Source of the DNA: Acidobacteriota bacterium | GTDB lineage: Bacteria > Acidobacteriota > Terriglobia > Acidiferrales > UBA7541 | Length of the DNA: 64,000 nucleotides | Assembly: GCA_027307115.1 (NCBI GenBank) | Contig: DAHUXN010000060.1 | Location: forward strand, 1 to 64,000 | Direction: 5' to 3' | Part shown: positions 1-9,139 of the stretch, one piece after another | Layout of the letters: each line of letters starts with the position of its first letter | How positions within the stretch are numbered: the stretch's first letter is position 1 | Position numbers and translations under genes: made by a program | The notes under the pieces: model-generated | What the model was told of the DNA's origin: nothing | What the model saw: the letters and a program-made list of their open reading frames with translations, nothing else | The model's database searches: none

Positions 1-248
1 GCGCTTTGCGCCGACGGGCGCGGATTAACCCCGCCGCTACGAAAGCAAAGGCGCACGCGCTAAAGCCCACCACGACGGGCAACCTGCACCCCGTACGCAA
101 AGCAGCAAAAGCCCGCTCACAAAACGAGCATGGGGCACCCGCAAAGGCCGAACTTTGAAGTTTTGGCGATCCGCCAAATAGACCACGAATCGAATCCAAG
201 TATCCAAGTAATCAAGAAAAGCGCCGAGAGCCAGGAAACGCGCGAGGC
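1..248. other. intergenic tail without a gene
   Basis: No convincing coding sequence. It lies just 3' of the minus-strand VWA gene. It contains a perfect 7-bp inverted repeat (162-168 and 172-178, 3-nt loop), but no T-run follows on either strand, so it is not called a terminator. Confidence 0.5.
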
Positions 249-1322
249 TTAGCGCTGCGGGGTACTTCCCGGGGTTGGTTCAGCGGGCGTGGTGACCGGC
301 GCCGTGGCGTAATAACCCTTGCGTGAGCGGACGATCAAACCCTTGCGGTCAACGCGAAGGTCGACTCTGTGGAACTCACCATTGGCGTCCGGATTGGGAA
401 GCGCGTAGCCGAGCAGATACTGGCTGCGGAGCTCGTTCCCGATATCGAGAAATGACTGCGCGAGATCGTCGACGCGATAGGGAAAGAAAACGCGGCCACC
501 GGTTTCGTCGGAATATTCCCGGAGAACCTTTTCGCCCTCCGACAGGTGAAGTTTTTCCGGAGTAGGGGTGTCGGTGGTGACCCAATCGTTGTTCGTGCTG
601 ATGGCGTAAATGGAAACGCCGGCGCGGTCGGCCATCTGGATGGCGTCGCTCAAGGCGTGGTCGCTAAGATTGTCGTCACCGTCACTGATGAGGACGAGAA
701 CACGGCGGATATCCGGATTCGGACCAGTGCCAGGAGGCGCGGTCATGAGTTTCTGGCTGGCAGCGTAAATCGCGTCGTTAAGCGCCGTGCCACCGCCGGA
801 ATTTTGTTTTTGGATTACTGAACTCAACTGGCCGACGTCGTCGGTATAGTCCTGAATGACTTCGGGTTCGTTGTCGAAGGTCATTAAGAACGCCTGATCC
901 TGGTGGCGGCGGATTACGCTGTAAAGAAAATCGATTGCAGCGTCTTTTTCGAAGTGCAACCGCTCGCGAATGCTGTTCGACGTGTCGAGAAGCATGCCGA
1001 TGCGCAGAGGCAAATCCGCCTGGCGGCTGAATTGAGTGATGCGCTGCTGCTTGCCGTCTTCAAAAACCTTAAAGTCGCTTTCGTTCAAATCGGTGACGAA
1101 CTTGTTGCGCCGGTCCATCACAGCCGCGACTAAATGGACCAACCGGACGCTCACACGCACCGTAGGCGCCTGCTGAGGAACCGCTTTTTGCTGAGTGTCT
1201 GGCGGAGGCGGGAGAACAGGCTTCTGCTGCGCGAAGGCGCTGCTTGCGATGCCGAGGAGAAGCAACAGACAAATCCCCACGAAGATGGTGCTGGCCGTAT
1301 TCCTGTGTGTTTTCTTAGTCAT
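249..1322 (-). CDS. secreted VWFA-domain protein, Acidobacterial type
   Basis: An exported protein of about 357 residues. After a signal peptide ending near AFAQQ comes a proline-rich stretch, then a segment beginning VRLVHLVAAVMD and a von Willebrand factor A domain with the metal-site motif DTSNS (about residues 113-117), GGGTALNDAI, and SDGDDN. This matches the family of VWFA-related Acidobacterial domain proteins, whose role is unknown; VWA domains usually bind protein partners through a metal ion. A GTG lies four codons upstream in frame, but the ATG at 1322 leaves the normal signal peptide and is preferred. It is last in the ileS-lspA-lgt-rluD series, 24 bases after rluD, so it may be co-transcribed. 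Identification is firm, function unknown. Confidence 0.88.
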   Translation of the reverse strand: MTKKTHRNTASTIFVGICLLLLLGIASSAFAQQKPVLPPPPDTQQKAVPQQAPTVRVSVRLVHLVAAVMDRRNKFVTDLNESDFKVFEDGKQQRITQFSRQADLPLRIGMLLDTSNSIRERLHFEKDAAIDFLYSVIRRHQDQAFLMTFDNEPEVIQDYTDDVGQLSSVIQKQNSGGGTALNDAIYAASQKLMTAPPGTGPNPDIRRVLVLISDGDDNLSDHALSDAIQMADRAGVSIYAISTNNDWVTTDTPTPEKLHLSEGEKVLREYSDETGGRVFFPYRVDDLAQSFLDIGNELRSQYLLGYALPNPDANGEFHRVDLRVDRKGLIVRSRKGYYATAPVTTPAEPTPGSTPQR

Positions 1323-1346
1323 TAATCCCGTCACTGGATGAAGCGA

Positions 1347-2402
1347 TTATAGGTACGGCGCCAGCACAGCGTCAATCGATTCGCTGCGAGCTCCCGAGGC
1401 GCGGGCAAGCTGGCGAAGATAGTTTGCCAAGTCCGCGGGCATGGGCGCGCGCACGTCAATTACCTTCCCTGTGGTTGGATGCAGAAAGTGGAGGTGCGCG
1501 GCATGAAGAAAATTGCGGCCGAGCGGCGGAAGCAGCGTGGCGCCGGCCTTGGGCTGCGCAGGCGCGCCATAGAGCGTGTCTCCAACAACGGGATGGCCGA
1601 GGGCGGAGAAATGAACGCGAATTTGATGCGTGCGCCCGGTGTGGAGGTCCGCTTCCAAAAATGTGTAACCGGGCAGGCGCATGCGGACGCGCCAGTCGGT
1701 GCGGGCGGCGCGGCCTTCGCGACGGCGAGTGGTCATGCGAACGCGGCGATGCAGATCGCGGGAGACAGGCAACTCGATGCGGCCTGTGTCGTCTTTCAGC
1801 CTGCCATGGAGAAGGGCGATATAGGTCTTGCCGATCTGGCGATCGCGAAATTGATCGGAGAGAGCGCGATGGACTCTGTCATTTCGCGCCACCAGGAGCG
1901 CGCCGGAGGTTTCGCGGTCGAGGCGATGCACAATTCCCGGACGCAGTTCGCCGGCGATGGAAGAGAGTTCACCACGCGCGCCGAATTCGTGCAACAAGGC
2001 GTTGACGATGGTGCCAGTTTTCACGCCCGCTCCCGGATGGACGACCATGCCAGCGGGCTTGTTGACCACGATGAGGTCTTCATCCGAGTAGAGGATTTCG
2101 AGAGGGATGGCTTCGGGCTGCGCGTGCATCGGCGTTAGCGGAGGAATTTCGATTGCGACGGCATCGCCGGCCTCGACACGATGGGAGCGCTTGGCTGGCG
2201 CGCCATTCACGCGGGCGTGACCGTGGTCGAGCAATGACTGGATGCGCGTGCGGCTGAAATCGGGAAGATGCGCGGTTAAGAAACGATCGAGGCGCTGGCC
2301 GGCGTCTTCAGTGGCAACGATGAATTTGGCGGCGCGAGGGAAATCGCGCGGAACATTGGTTTCTTCAGGGGCTTTGTCAACAGGGGTGTGTTTTGAGGTC
2401 AT
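1347..2402 (-). CDS. rluD: RluA/RluD-family 23S rRNA pseudouridine synthase
   Basis: A cytoplasmic RNA-modifying enzyme that isomerises uridine to pseudouridine, probably in the large-subunit rRNA. An S4 RNA-binding domain (about residues 30-85) precedes the catalytic domain. The catalytic motif HRLDRETSG spans about 159-167, with Asp162 as nucleophile. Further family signatures are VNKPAGMVVHPG and GRTHQIRVH. The 351-residue length is slightly above RluD of E. coli because of an N-terminal extension of about 20 residues. The S4 domain favours RluD or RluC over RluA, but the exact target sites cannot be read from sequence. It follows lgt by 27 bases. Confidence 0.92.
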   Translation of the reverse strand: MTSKHTPVDKAPEETNVPRDFPRAAKFIVATEDAGQRLDRFLTAHLPDFSRTRIQSLLDHGHARVNGAPAKRSHRVEAGDAVAIEIPPLTPMHAQPEAIPLEILYSDEDLIVVNKPAGMVVHPGAGVKTGTIVNALLHEFGARGELSSIAGELRPGIVHRLDRETSGALLVARNDRVHRALSDQFRDRQIGKTYIALLHGRLKDDTGRIELPVSRDLHRRVRMTTRRREGRAARTDWRVRMRLPGYTFLEADLHTGRTHQIRVHFSALGHPVVGDTLYGAPAQPKAGATLLPPLGRNFLHAAHLHFLHPTTGKVIDVRAPMPADLANYLRQLARASGARSESIDAVLAPYL

Positions 2403-2429
2403 GTCGGTGGGTGGCGGGTTCGGGCGACC

Positions 2430-3260
2430 TTATTGCCGCGCGGGAGCGGGCTGAGGGTGGTGGAGTGTGGCGGCATGTTTCATTCCGCGACGCCAGAGCC
2501 AGGCGCCGGTGACAATCAAACCGAGGCTGACAACCTGCATCAGCGAAAACCTGCCGTGAAGGAACAACGTGCGATCCGGATCGGCGCGCACAAATTCAAT
2601 CAGGCCGCGTTCGAAGCCGTAAAGGAGCATATAGGTTGCAAAAATCTCTCCCGCGAAGCGCTGCTTTTTCGCGAGAAACATGAGGATGAGAAAGTTGATG
2701 AACTCCGCGACGGATTCATAGAGCTGCGTCGGATGAAGGGGAACGTTCAACGGTGTGCCGACCAACTGCGCCGCGCGCGGATCGGTGAATACGACGCCCC
2801 AGGGCAGCCAAGTGGGCTTGCCGTAGCAACAACCCGCAGCGAAGCAGCCGAGCCGGCCGATGGCGTGGCCGAGAGGCAAACCCGAGAAATAGCAATCGGC
2901 GAGCGGCAGAAACGGGATGCGCTGGTAATGCGTGTAAAGAGCGCCGAAGGCGAGCGCGCCGAAGAGTCCACCGTAAAACGTGCCGCCGGACTGCAAAGTG
3001 GCGAGCGTGAAGATTTCGTTGGGATGTTGCGAATAATATTGGCCGTTAACGATAAGGAGCCAGATCTTCGCCGCGACAAGCGCGACGAGAACCATGTAGA
3101 TGCCGAGATTCCAGACGCGCTCCGGGTCGATACCCGCCTGGGGTGCGTAGCGACGCGCGTACCAAAGGCCGAGCAGCACGCCTGAAGCAACCAGCACGCC
3201 GTATGTGTAGACCGGGATACCGCCCCACGGCGTAGGGATTGTCCCTAACAGCGGATGCAT
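2430..3260 (-). CDS. lgt: prolipoprotein diacylglyceryl transferase
   Basis: An inner-membrane enzyme that transfers diacylglycerol from phosphatidylglycerol to the lipobox cysteine of prolipoproteins, the first step of lipoprotein maturation. The 276-residue protein has about seven membrane segments, the conserved HAIGRLGC block (about 132-139) followed by AAGCCYG, and the late HPTQLYE segment, as in Lgt proteins outside Enterobacteria. A good ribosome-binding site (GGAG) sits inside the end of lspA, and only two bases separate the lspA stop from this ATG. Lgt and LspA act consecutively, so the adjacency is functionally sensible. Confidence 0.96.
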   Translation of the reverse strand: MHPLLGTIPTPWGGIPVYTYGVLVASGVLLGLWYARRYAPQAGIDPERVWNLGIYMVLVALVAAKIWLLIVNGQYYSQHPNEIFTLATLQSGGTFYGGLFGALAFGALYTHYQRIPFLPLADCYFSGLPLGHAIGRLGCFAAGCCYGKPTWLPWGVVFTDPRAAQLVGTPLNVPLHPTQLYESVAEFINFLILMFLAKKQRFAGEIFATYMLLYGFERGLIEFVRADPDRTLFLHGRFSLMQVVSLGLIVTGAWLWRRGMKHAATLHHPQPAPARQ

Positions 3261-3262
3261 GG

Positions 3263-3778
3263 CTAGGAGGCTCCTTGGCGATTGCTAGAATGCCCCCAAT
3301 CACGAAAGAGTTCCAGCAAAACAAGGGCCGCGCCAATGACGATGGCGGAATCGGCGATGTTGAACGTGGGCCAGTGGTGGGACTGAATGTGGAGATCGAT
3401 AAAGTCGATGACTCCGCGCTCCGTCAGGCGATCGAGCACATTGCCGAGCGCTCCGCCCAAAATCATGGCCATGCCGATTTGGCCCATGCGGCCGCCCGCG
3501 CGTTCTGCGGCCAGAAGCCAAAACAAAAAAATAATCACGGCAATCGAGAACGCAAGGAGCATAAAGCGGACCGTGGGCGAATGGGAATCCGCAAAAAGGC
3601 TGAACGCAACGCCGGGATTGTGCGTGTGGATTAGGTTGAGGATGCCGGGAATGACGACGCGGAGATAATCGGCCGAGGTGTATTTTTCGATGACGTGCTT
3701 GGTGGCCTGGTCCGCGGCAAGTACCGAGGCGATGATGAGAATCAGCCAGCGCCATGCGATGCTGCGCGAAGCCGGCAT
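3263..3778 (-). CDS. lspA: lipoprotein signal peptidase (signal peptidase II)
   Basis: An inner-membrane aspartyl protease that removes the signal peptide from diacylglyceryl-prolipoproteins. It has 171 residues and four membrane helices. Conserved motifs are ADQATK, NPGVAFSLF, GGALGNVLDR with catalytic Asp116, and FNIADSAI with catalytic Asp143. The ATG shares one base with the ileS stop (TGATG), so translation is probably coupled. The ileS-lspA pairing is widely conserved in bacteria; the direct addition of lgt makes a compact lipoprotein-maturation module here. Confidence 0.97.
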   Translation of the reverse strand: MPASRSIAWRWLILIIASVLAADQATKHVIEKYTSADYLRVVIPGILNLIHTHNPGVAFSLFADSHSPTVRFMLLAFSIAVIIFLFWLLAAERAGGRMGQIGMAMILGGALGNVLDRLTERGVIDFIDLHIQSHHWPTFNIADSAIVIGAALVLLELFRDWGHSSNRQGAS

Positions 3779-6618
3779 CAGCGATTGGCGCTCTCAACGG
3801 CAGGGTCGCGGCTGCCTTCGATTTCGGCGATGGCCGCAGTGCAGCGCTCGCAAATGGCGGGATAGTCAGCGTTCTCGCCAACGTGAATCGAGTAATTCCA
3901 GCAACGCTCGCATTTTTTGCCATCGGCGTGGGCAACTTCAATGTCGTCAACTTGACCGTTGGCGGCGCTGGCGTTCGCGGGTTCCACGGTCACTTGTGAA
4001 ACGATGAGTAATTGCGGCAACGAAGACGCGTAATTTTTCAGAAGCTCGAGAGTCTTCCCACTGGCCCGCATTTGGAGCTTGGCTCCGAGGCCACTATTGA
4101 TAACTTTCGCGCTGCGGGCTTCCTCGAGCTTCTTGAGCGCTTGCTCGCGGACGGCGAGCAAGGATTCCCAATTCTCTAATTTGCGACGGTCGAGGCCTGT
4201 CGTGAAGTCCTCGGCAGTTGGGAAAAGCGCCATGTGGACGCTGTCGGGTTCGCCGGCGGCGCGCGGGAGATGTTTCCAGACTTCTTCTGAAGTGAAAACG
4301 AGAATCGGAGCGGCGAGGCGGACGAGCGCGCTGGTGATGCGATAGATTGCCGTTTGCGCGGAGCGACGTGCGATATTGCGCGGCGCGAATGTGTACAAGC
4401 GATCTTTGAGGACATCAAAATAAAAGGCGCTCAAATCGACGACGAAGAAATCGTACAGCGCGTGAAAAACGCGATGGAATTCAAACTCGTCATACCAAGC
4501 GCGGCACTTCGCGACGAGCTCGCCAGTGCGATGGAGCATCCAGGCATCCATCTCCGAAAGTTCGCTGTCCGCAACGGCGTCGCGAGCGGGATCGAAATTC
4601 GCGAGATTGCCAAGCGCAAAGCGGAAGGTGTTGCGAATCTTGCGGTAGGACTCGGCAAGCTGCGTCATCATCGGCTCGGAAAAGCGCACGTCGGCCTGGT
4701 AATCCTGCGAAGTCGTCCACAGGCGAAGAAGATCCGCGCCCCATTTTTCGCAGATTTCGCTGGGGAGCACGCCGTTGCCAGCGGATTTCGACATGGGGCG
4801 GCCCTCCGCGTCGAGCGTCCAGCCATGCGTGACGACCTGTTTGTAAGGCGCGCGATCGCGCGTGCCGATGCCGACGAGCAGCGAGCTTTGAAACCAGCCG
4901 CGATATTGATCGGGGCCTTCGAGATAAACGTCGGCGGGCCACATGCCGTCTTTCAACACCGCGAGACTGGTTGAGCCGGACTCGAACCAGACATCGAGAA
5001 TGTCTTTTTCCTTGCGGAAGCGCGCGGAACCGCATTTGCATTTCGTTCCGGGCGGGAGCAATTCCTCAGCGGAGTGCGTGAACCAGGCGTCCGCGCCTTC
5101 CCTTTCGAACCAGCGGATTACGTTGCGGAGCGCCTGAAAATCCTTGAATTGTTCGCCGCATTGCTCGCAATACATCACGATCAGCGGCACGCCCCAGAAA
5201 CGCTGGCGCGAAATGCACCAATCGGGGCGTTCGGCGACCATGCCGGAGAGACGCTGCTCGCCCCACTCGGGCGTCCATTTCACTTTGCGGATCTCGTTGA
5301 GGGCGTGCCGGCGAAGGTGGTCGTGTTCGAGGTTGATGAACCACTGCTCGGTGGCGCGAAAAATCACGGGATTGTGGCAGCGCCAGCAATGCGGATAGCT
5401 GTGCTGCAATTTTCCCTGGCCGATCAGAGCGCCGCGCGATTCGAGGAGCTTGACGATGAGCGGATTGGCTTCGAAAACCGTTTTGCCTTTGTATTCAGGC
5501 AAGCCTTCGACGAAACGCCCATCGTCATCGAGAGGTGCGTATGTGCCGATGCCGTATTTTTGGCCGGTGCGAAAATCGTCCGCGCCGTGGCCGGGAGCTG
5601 TGTGGACGATTCCTGTGCCCTGCTCGAGCGTGACGTAATCGGCGAGGACGGCGGGTTCGAGGCGGTCGAGAAACGGATGGTGAAATTTCAGATGGGCGGC
5701 TTCGAGCTCGCTGCCTTTGTAAGTGGCGAGGGGCTTTGATTCTTTGTAGCCGCAAGCGCCCGCCACGGATTTACGAAGCTGATCCGCGACAAGGTAGACG
5801 TCGCCACTGTCTGTTTCGACTGCCGCATAAACAAAATCCGGATGGAAAGCGAGCGCCATGCTGGCGGGAATCGTCCAGGGCGTAGTTGTCCAAATGATGC
5901 CATAGACATTTTTGCCTTTGAGCGCGGCGGGAATGCTGTTCGCGTCCGGGCCATCTTGGGCCAGCTTGAAACGAACATATATCGAGGGGCTGGTGTGGTC
6001 GGCGTACTCGACTTCCGCTTCGGCAAGCGCGGTGCGATCGCTGATGCACCAGTAGACGGGCTTCAGTCCCTTATAAACGTAGCCTTTCTCCATGAAGGTG
6101 AGAAAGGCGTCGGCGATAGTCGCTTCGTGCTCCGGATCCATGGTGAGATACGGCTTCTCCCAACGGCCAAGGACGCCGAGACGTTTGAAGTCGCGGCGAT
6201 TTTGGTCGATATATTTCACGGCGAACTCGCGGCACATGCGCCGAAATTCGGCGGGCGCGACACTATCTTTTTTTCCACCCAGTTGCTTTTCGACCTTGGA
6301 TTCAATCGGCAGGCCGTGGCAATCCCAGCCGGGGATGTATGGCGAGCGGAAACCAGCCATGGTTTTGGATTTGACGACCATGTCCTTCATGATTTTATTC
6401 AGGCCCGTGCCGAGGTGAATGTCTCCCGTGGGATAGGGAGGACCGTCGTGAAGCACAAAAAGCGGGGCCTGAGCGCGCGATTCGAGGATGCGCTGGTACA
6501 GCTTTTCCGCCTCCCACTGAGCAAGCTGCTGCGGCTCCCGCTGAGGCAACTGGGCCTTCATCGGGAAATCGGTGCGGGGCAGATTGATGGTGCTTTTCAG
6601 GTCGAGAGGTTTCGCCAT
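3778..6618 (-). CDS. ileS: isoleucyl-tRNA synthetase
   Basis: Charges tRNA-Ile with isoleucine. The 946-residue class I synthetase shows the HIGH-equivalent HLGT at 68-71 and the KMSKS-equivalent MSKS at 609-612. The editing-domain segment TTTPWTIPAS lies near 244-253. A C-terminal zinc-binding pair (CERCW and CERC) marks the bacterial eukaryote-unlike clade. Length and domain order are normal. No T-box leader motif was seen in the 185 bases upstream. It heads the five-gene minus-strand series. Confidence 0.98.
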   Translation of the reverse strand: MAKPLDLKSTINLPRTDFPMKAQLPQREPQQLAQWEAEKLYQRILESRAQAPLFVLHDGPPYPTGDIHLGTGLNKIMKDMVVKSKTMAGFRSPYIPGWDCHGLPIESKVEKQLGGKKDSVAPAEFRRMCREFAVKYIDQNRRDFKRLGVLGRWEKPYLTMDPEHEATIADAFLTFMEKGYVYKGLKPVYWCISDRTALAEAEVEYADHTSPSIYVRFKLAQDGPDANSIPAALKGKNVYGIIWTTTPWTIPASMALAFHPDFVYAAVETDSGDVYLVADQLRKSVAGACGYKESKPLATYKGSELEAAHLKFHHPFLDRLEPAVLADYVTLEQGTGIVHTAPGHGADDFRTGQKYGIGTYAPLDDDGRFVEGLPEYKGKTVFEANPLIVKLLESRGALIGQGKLQHSYPHCWRCHNPVIFRATEQWFINLEHDHLRRHALNEIRKVKWTPEWGEQRLSGMVAERPDWCISRQRFWGVPLIVMYCEQCGEQFKDFQALRNVIRWFEREGADAWFTHSAEELLPPGTKCKCGSARFRKEKDILDVWFESGSTSLAVLKDGMWPADVYLEGPDQYRGWFQSSLLVGIGTRDRAPYKQVVTHGWTLDAEGRPMSKSAGNGVLPSEICEKWGADLLRLWTTSQDYQADVRFSEPMMTQLAESYRKIRNTFRFALGNLANFDPARDAVADSELSEMDAWMLHRTGELVAKCRAWYDEFEFHRVFHALYDFFVVDLSAFYFDVLKDRLYTFAPRNIARRSAQTAIYRITSALVRLAAPILVFTSEEVWKHLPRAAGEPDSVHMALFPTAEDFTTGLDRRKLENWESLLAVREQALKKLEEARSAKVINSGLGAKLQMRASGKTLELLKNYASSLPQLLIVSQVTVEPANASAANGQVDDIEVAHADGKKCERCWNYSIHVGENADYPAICERCTAAIAEIEGSRDPAVESANR

Positions 6619-6747
6619 TAGGCCTTTTCTAGGGCTTTTTATTGATGTTAACGGTGCGGAACGTCGCCCGCCGCAGCGAACATCGTATGTTACAATGAAA
6701 ACGCATGGGTGTCAGCCCGCGGGAGGGCCCATACATCCTTTTTTGCC

Positions 6748-6756
6748 TGGTAGAAT
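6748..6756 (+). promoter_or_regulatory. possible extended -10 promoter for the TonB gene
   Basis: TGG directly before TAGAAT gives an extended -10 element about 48 bases ahead of the TonB start. No convincing -35 sits at normal spacing. It lies in the 185-base divergent gap between ileS and this gene. Confidence 0.3.
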
Positions 6757-6803
6757 CTAAATAAAGCGACGAGCGACCCGGTCGTTAGGGTGTAGGCCAA
6801 CGC

Positions 6804-7994
6804 ATGGACCACGAGCAACCAAGAAGCGCGCAGCCGGAAAACACGCAGACTGAAGGAGTTCCTCGCCTGGATTTGAAGCTTACGCGCCTCGCGGTGGTCC
6901 ACGAGTCGTGGTTCGCGCTCTTTCTGTCGAACGTCAAGGAGTTCCTGACCGAGCGGCCGGTGAAAGTTCCGCGCGGCACAGGGCCAAGCGCTTTTCAACC
7001 AGCGCGATTTGGCTCCTCGATGTCGGACAACTTCAAGGAACTTCTGCGGCGATTGCCCGCTTCCGCGCGGCAGCCATCCGATTCCGAGTTATTGGTCACG
7101 TCCCAAGGATGGTTCGCGAGCTTTTGGGAAAATATTCGGGACACGATTGCGCCCCGCAAATTGCCGCCGTTGAAGGTGACGAGCAAACCGATTGCCGTCC
7201 CGGAAATCTGGACTCCGAACAAGCAGTTCACAAAAGTGCAGGCGCTGTCGTTGGCATTTCACGTTCTGGTGATCGTGCTGATTATTCTGCCGCTGCTGCC
7301 GGAATTTATGTCTCCGCCGATGCAGGCCAACGCGATGACGGTGACGCCGCTGGACGTTTCTCCGTACCTGGCCAAACTGAAAATGGGGAATAAAAAAGCC
7401 GGCGGAGGAGGCGGAAGGATTGGCACTGCTCCCGCGACTCGCGGGCGTCTGCCAAAGTTTTCCATGAACCAGTTAACGCCGCCGGAAGTGAAGCCGCCCG
7501 AGCATGCGAAACTGCAGGTCGAGCCGACGGTGATCGCGCCGCCGAATATCCACATGCCGACTCCGAATCTGCCGAACAATGGCGACCCGCTCGCGAATTT
7601 GGTGAACGATTCGATGGGCAACGGCGGCGGTACAGGCATCGGCAGCGGCAATGGCGGAGGTGTTGGCGCGGGCAATCAATATGGGATTGGCGGCGGCTAC
7701 CCAAACGCTGGCGAAAATGGTTATGGAACGCCCGTATGCCTCTATTGTCCAAATCCGAAATATTCGGACGCAGGGTTTAAGCTGAAAATTCAGGGCGTGG
7801 TGGTTCTTGACGTTGTGATCGGAACCGACGGCCGCGCGCACAACATCCATGTCTCCAAGGGCCTTGGCTATGGCCTTGACGAAGAAGCAATCACGGCTGT
7901 ACGAGACATTTATCGCTTCAAACCGTCGACGGGCCCCGATGGACAACCCGCCGCGGTGCATATGCTGTTCGAAATAGAGTTCCGTCTGTACTGA
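6804..7994 (+). CDS. TonB-family energy transducer with duplicated N-terminal motif
   Basis: Predicted to carry proton-motive energy from the inner membrane to outer-membrane TonB-dependent transporters. The 396-residue protein has a cytoplasmic N-terminal region of about 145 residues, one membrane helix (about 145-168), glycine-rich periplasmic linkers, and a TonB C-terminal domain (about 315-396, with YSDAGFKLKIQG and RFKPSTGPDG). The N-terminal region contains two similar segments, WFALFLSNVKEFL near 36-48 and WFASFWENIRDTI near 103-115, each followed by a basic proline-containing stretch. Placing so much sequence before the membrane helix is unlike classical TonB. No exbB or exbD is adjacent. 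Energy-transducer identity is good; substrate unknown. Confidence 0.85.
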   Translation: MDHEQPRSAQPENTQTEGVPRLDLKLTRLAVVHESWFALFLSNVKEFLTERPVKVPRGTGPSAFQPARFGSSMSDNFKELLRRLPASARQPSDSELLVTSQGWFASFWENIRDTIAPRKLPPLKVTSKPIAVPEIWTPNKQFTKVQALSLAFHVLVIVLIILPLLPEFMSPPMQANAMTVTPLDVSPYLAKLKMGNKKAGGGGGRIGTAPATRGRLPKFSMNQLTPPEVKPPEHAKLQVEPTVIAPPNIHMPTPNLPNNGDPLANLVNDSMGNGGGTGIGSGNGGGVGAGNQYGIGGGYPNAGENGYGTPVCLYCPNPKYSDAGFKLKIQGVVVLDVVIGTDGRAHNIHVSKGLGYGLDEEAITAVRDIYRFKPSTGPDGQPAAVHMLFEIEFRLY

Positions 7995-8105
7995 TTTTTC
8001 CTGCCCCGGTTGTTCGCCGCTCGCTCCTCAATTGCACTTCCAAACAGTTACGACTGCGCACAGGCTTGAAAGGCCGGGCGTTTCACACAGGCGCATTCTG
8101 CTACG

Positions 8106-8978
8106 ATGTGCAACATGAGATTCGCCTATCGGCCAATTTTGTTGGTTGTAATGTGCGTTTTGTTCGCAAGTTTACCGGCTGCGGCGCAGTCAGGATCGAT
8201 CGCGTTCGCGGTGCGCATCACGCCGTCGACGGGTGTGGCGGAGCCGGTAAGAGGATTGCCCTTCTACCTGCTGAGCAAGAGCTTCGCGGACATTCAGCGA
8301 GAGGCAGATGCTTCCGTGCCCAAACTCGACTTCAATCGCTTCGTTGACAGCTTGACCGTGTCGAAGGAACTGAAAACGTGGATGAAGAAAAATCACACCG
8401 CGACGATCACCGGAGAGGATTTCCGGAAGAACCTGAAAGCAGACGAGATCATTAATATTCCCGAGTTCTGGAAAGCGTACTTCGACGAAAATGGTCCGGG
8501 CGCGGGCTCCAATTTCCCGGCACGCAAGTACAAGGAGAGCGACCGCACGAAGAATCCGGAAAAATACCGGCGTGAGGTTGACGAATACCACGCCAAGGTC
8601 CGGAAATATGTAGCCGCCAATCCGGACAGTAAAGACGTAATGGACGCCGACTTGGAATCCATTAACCCGGGGCCGCGGTGGGCGGACATGGAGGCCGCGC
8701 GTGCCAGAAGTGTGAATACAATGGCTCTTGATTTGGCACAATCGCGTTACGCGGCTGGCCAGACGCAAACAGACGTAAATGGGCGCGGCGAATTCAACGG
8801 CATTGCTCCAGGAACGTATTGGATTACGTCCCTTAAGATAGAGGCCGAGGTGGGCGACACGCGAGAAAAGTGGGACGTTGCCGTTTCCGTGCGGGCGGGC
8901 GCGACAACGCAGATGGTTCTCTCGAACTTCAACGCCGTGCCCGTGACCGACCGTTTGCGGAAAAGCAACGCAAATTGA
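8106..8978 (+). CDS. secreted protein with carboxypeptidase-regulatory-like C-terminus
   Basis: An exported protein of about 290 residues with unknown role. A signal peptide ends near AAAQS. The middle is charged and largely helical, with no recognised catalytic motif. The C-terminal part (TDVNGRGEFNGIAPGTYWITS followed by short strands) resembles the beta-sandwich of carboxypeptidase-regulatory-like domains common in Acidobacteriota exported proteins. Two ATG codons (8106 and 8115) are possible starts; both keep the signal peptide. It lies alone between two plus-strand genes. Confidence 0.65.
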   Translation: MCNMRFAYRPILLVVMCVLFASLPAAAQSGSIAFAVRITPSTGVAEPVRGLPFYLLSKSFADIQREADASVPKLDFNRFVDSLTVSKELKTWMKKNHTATITGEDFRKNLKADEIINIPEFWKAYFDENGPGAGSNFPARKYKESDRTKNPEKYRREVDEYHAKVRKYVAANPDSKDVMDADLESINPGPRWADMEAARARSVNTMALDLAQSRYAAGQTQTDVNGRGEFNGIAPGTYWITSLKIEAEVGDTREKWDVAVSVRAGATTQMVLSNFNAVPVTDRLRKSNAN

Positions 8979-9011
8979 CGGGTTGCGCATTAACAAGAAA
9001 ATTTTATAGCT

Positions 9012-9030
9012 GAAGCGCCGGGCGCTTTTC
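9012..9030 (+). terminator. possible intrinsic terminator
   Basis: A 6-bp stem (AAGCGC with GCGCTT, 3-nt loop) ends in a run of four T, 34 bases after the stop of the secreted-protein gene. The stem is strong but the T-tract is short. Confidence 0.4.
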
Positions 9031-9139
9031 ATTCCGGAACTCCGCCACGGCCAGTTCCCCGCACTTGTTTACAACCCAGCAAAATCGGACGTTGAATATG
9101 CCGGCCGCTCTTTTCATTCGCTGCGTTCACACGTAGACT

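Noticed and set aside
4354-4974. Long plus-strand frames opposite ileS and several other genes
   Set aside because: They are antisense shadows created by the high G+C coding strand, with arginine/alanine-rich translations and no domains.
6704-6747. Terminator-like hairpin (ATGGG with CCCAT and an inner CCCGCGGG) followed by six T
   Set aside because: It lies between two divergent genes with nothing upstream to terminate, and the pairing is ambiguous.
6619-6803. T-box riboswitch ahead of ileS
   Set aside because: No conserved T-box sequence or antiterminator pattern is seen, and such leaders are not expected in this phylum.
8979-9139. Manganese (yybP-ykoY) riboswitch ahead of the TerC/Alx gene
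   Set aside because: The region has only a short terminator-like stem; the conserved motif core was not recognised.
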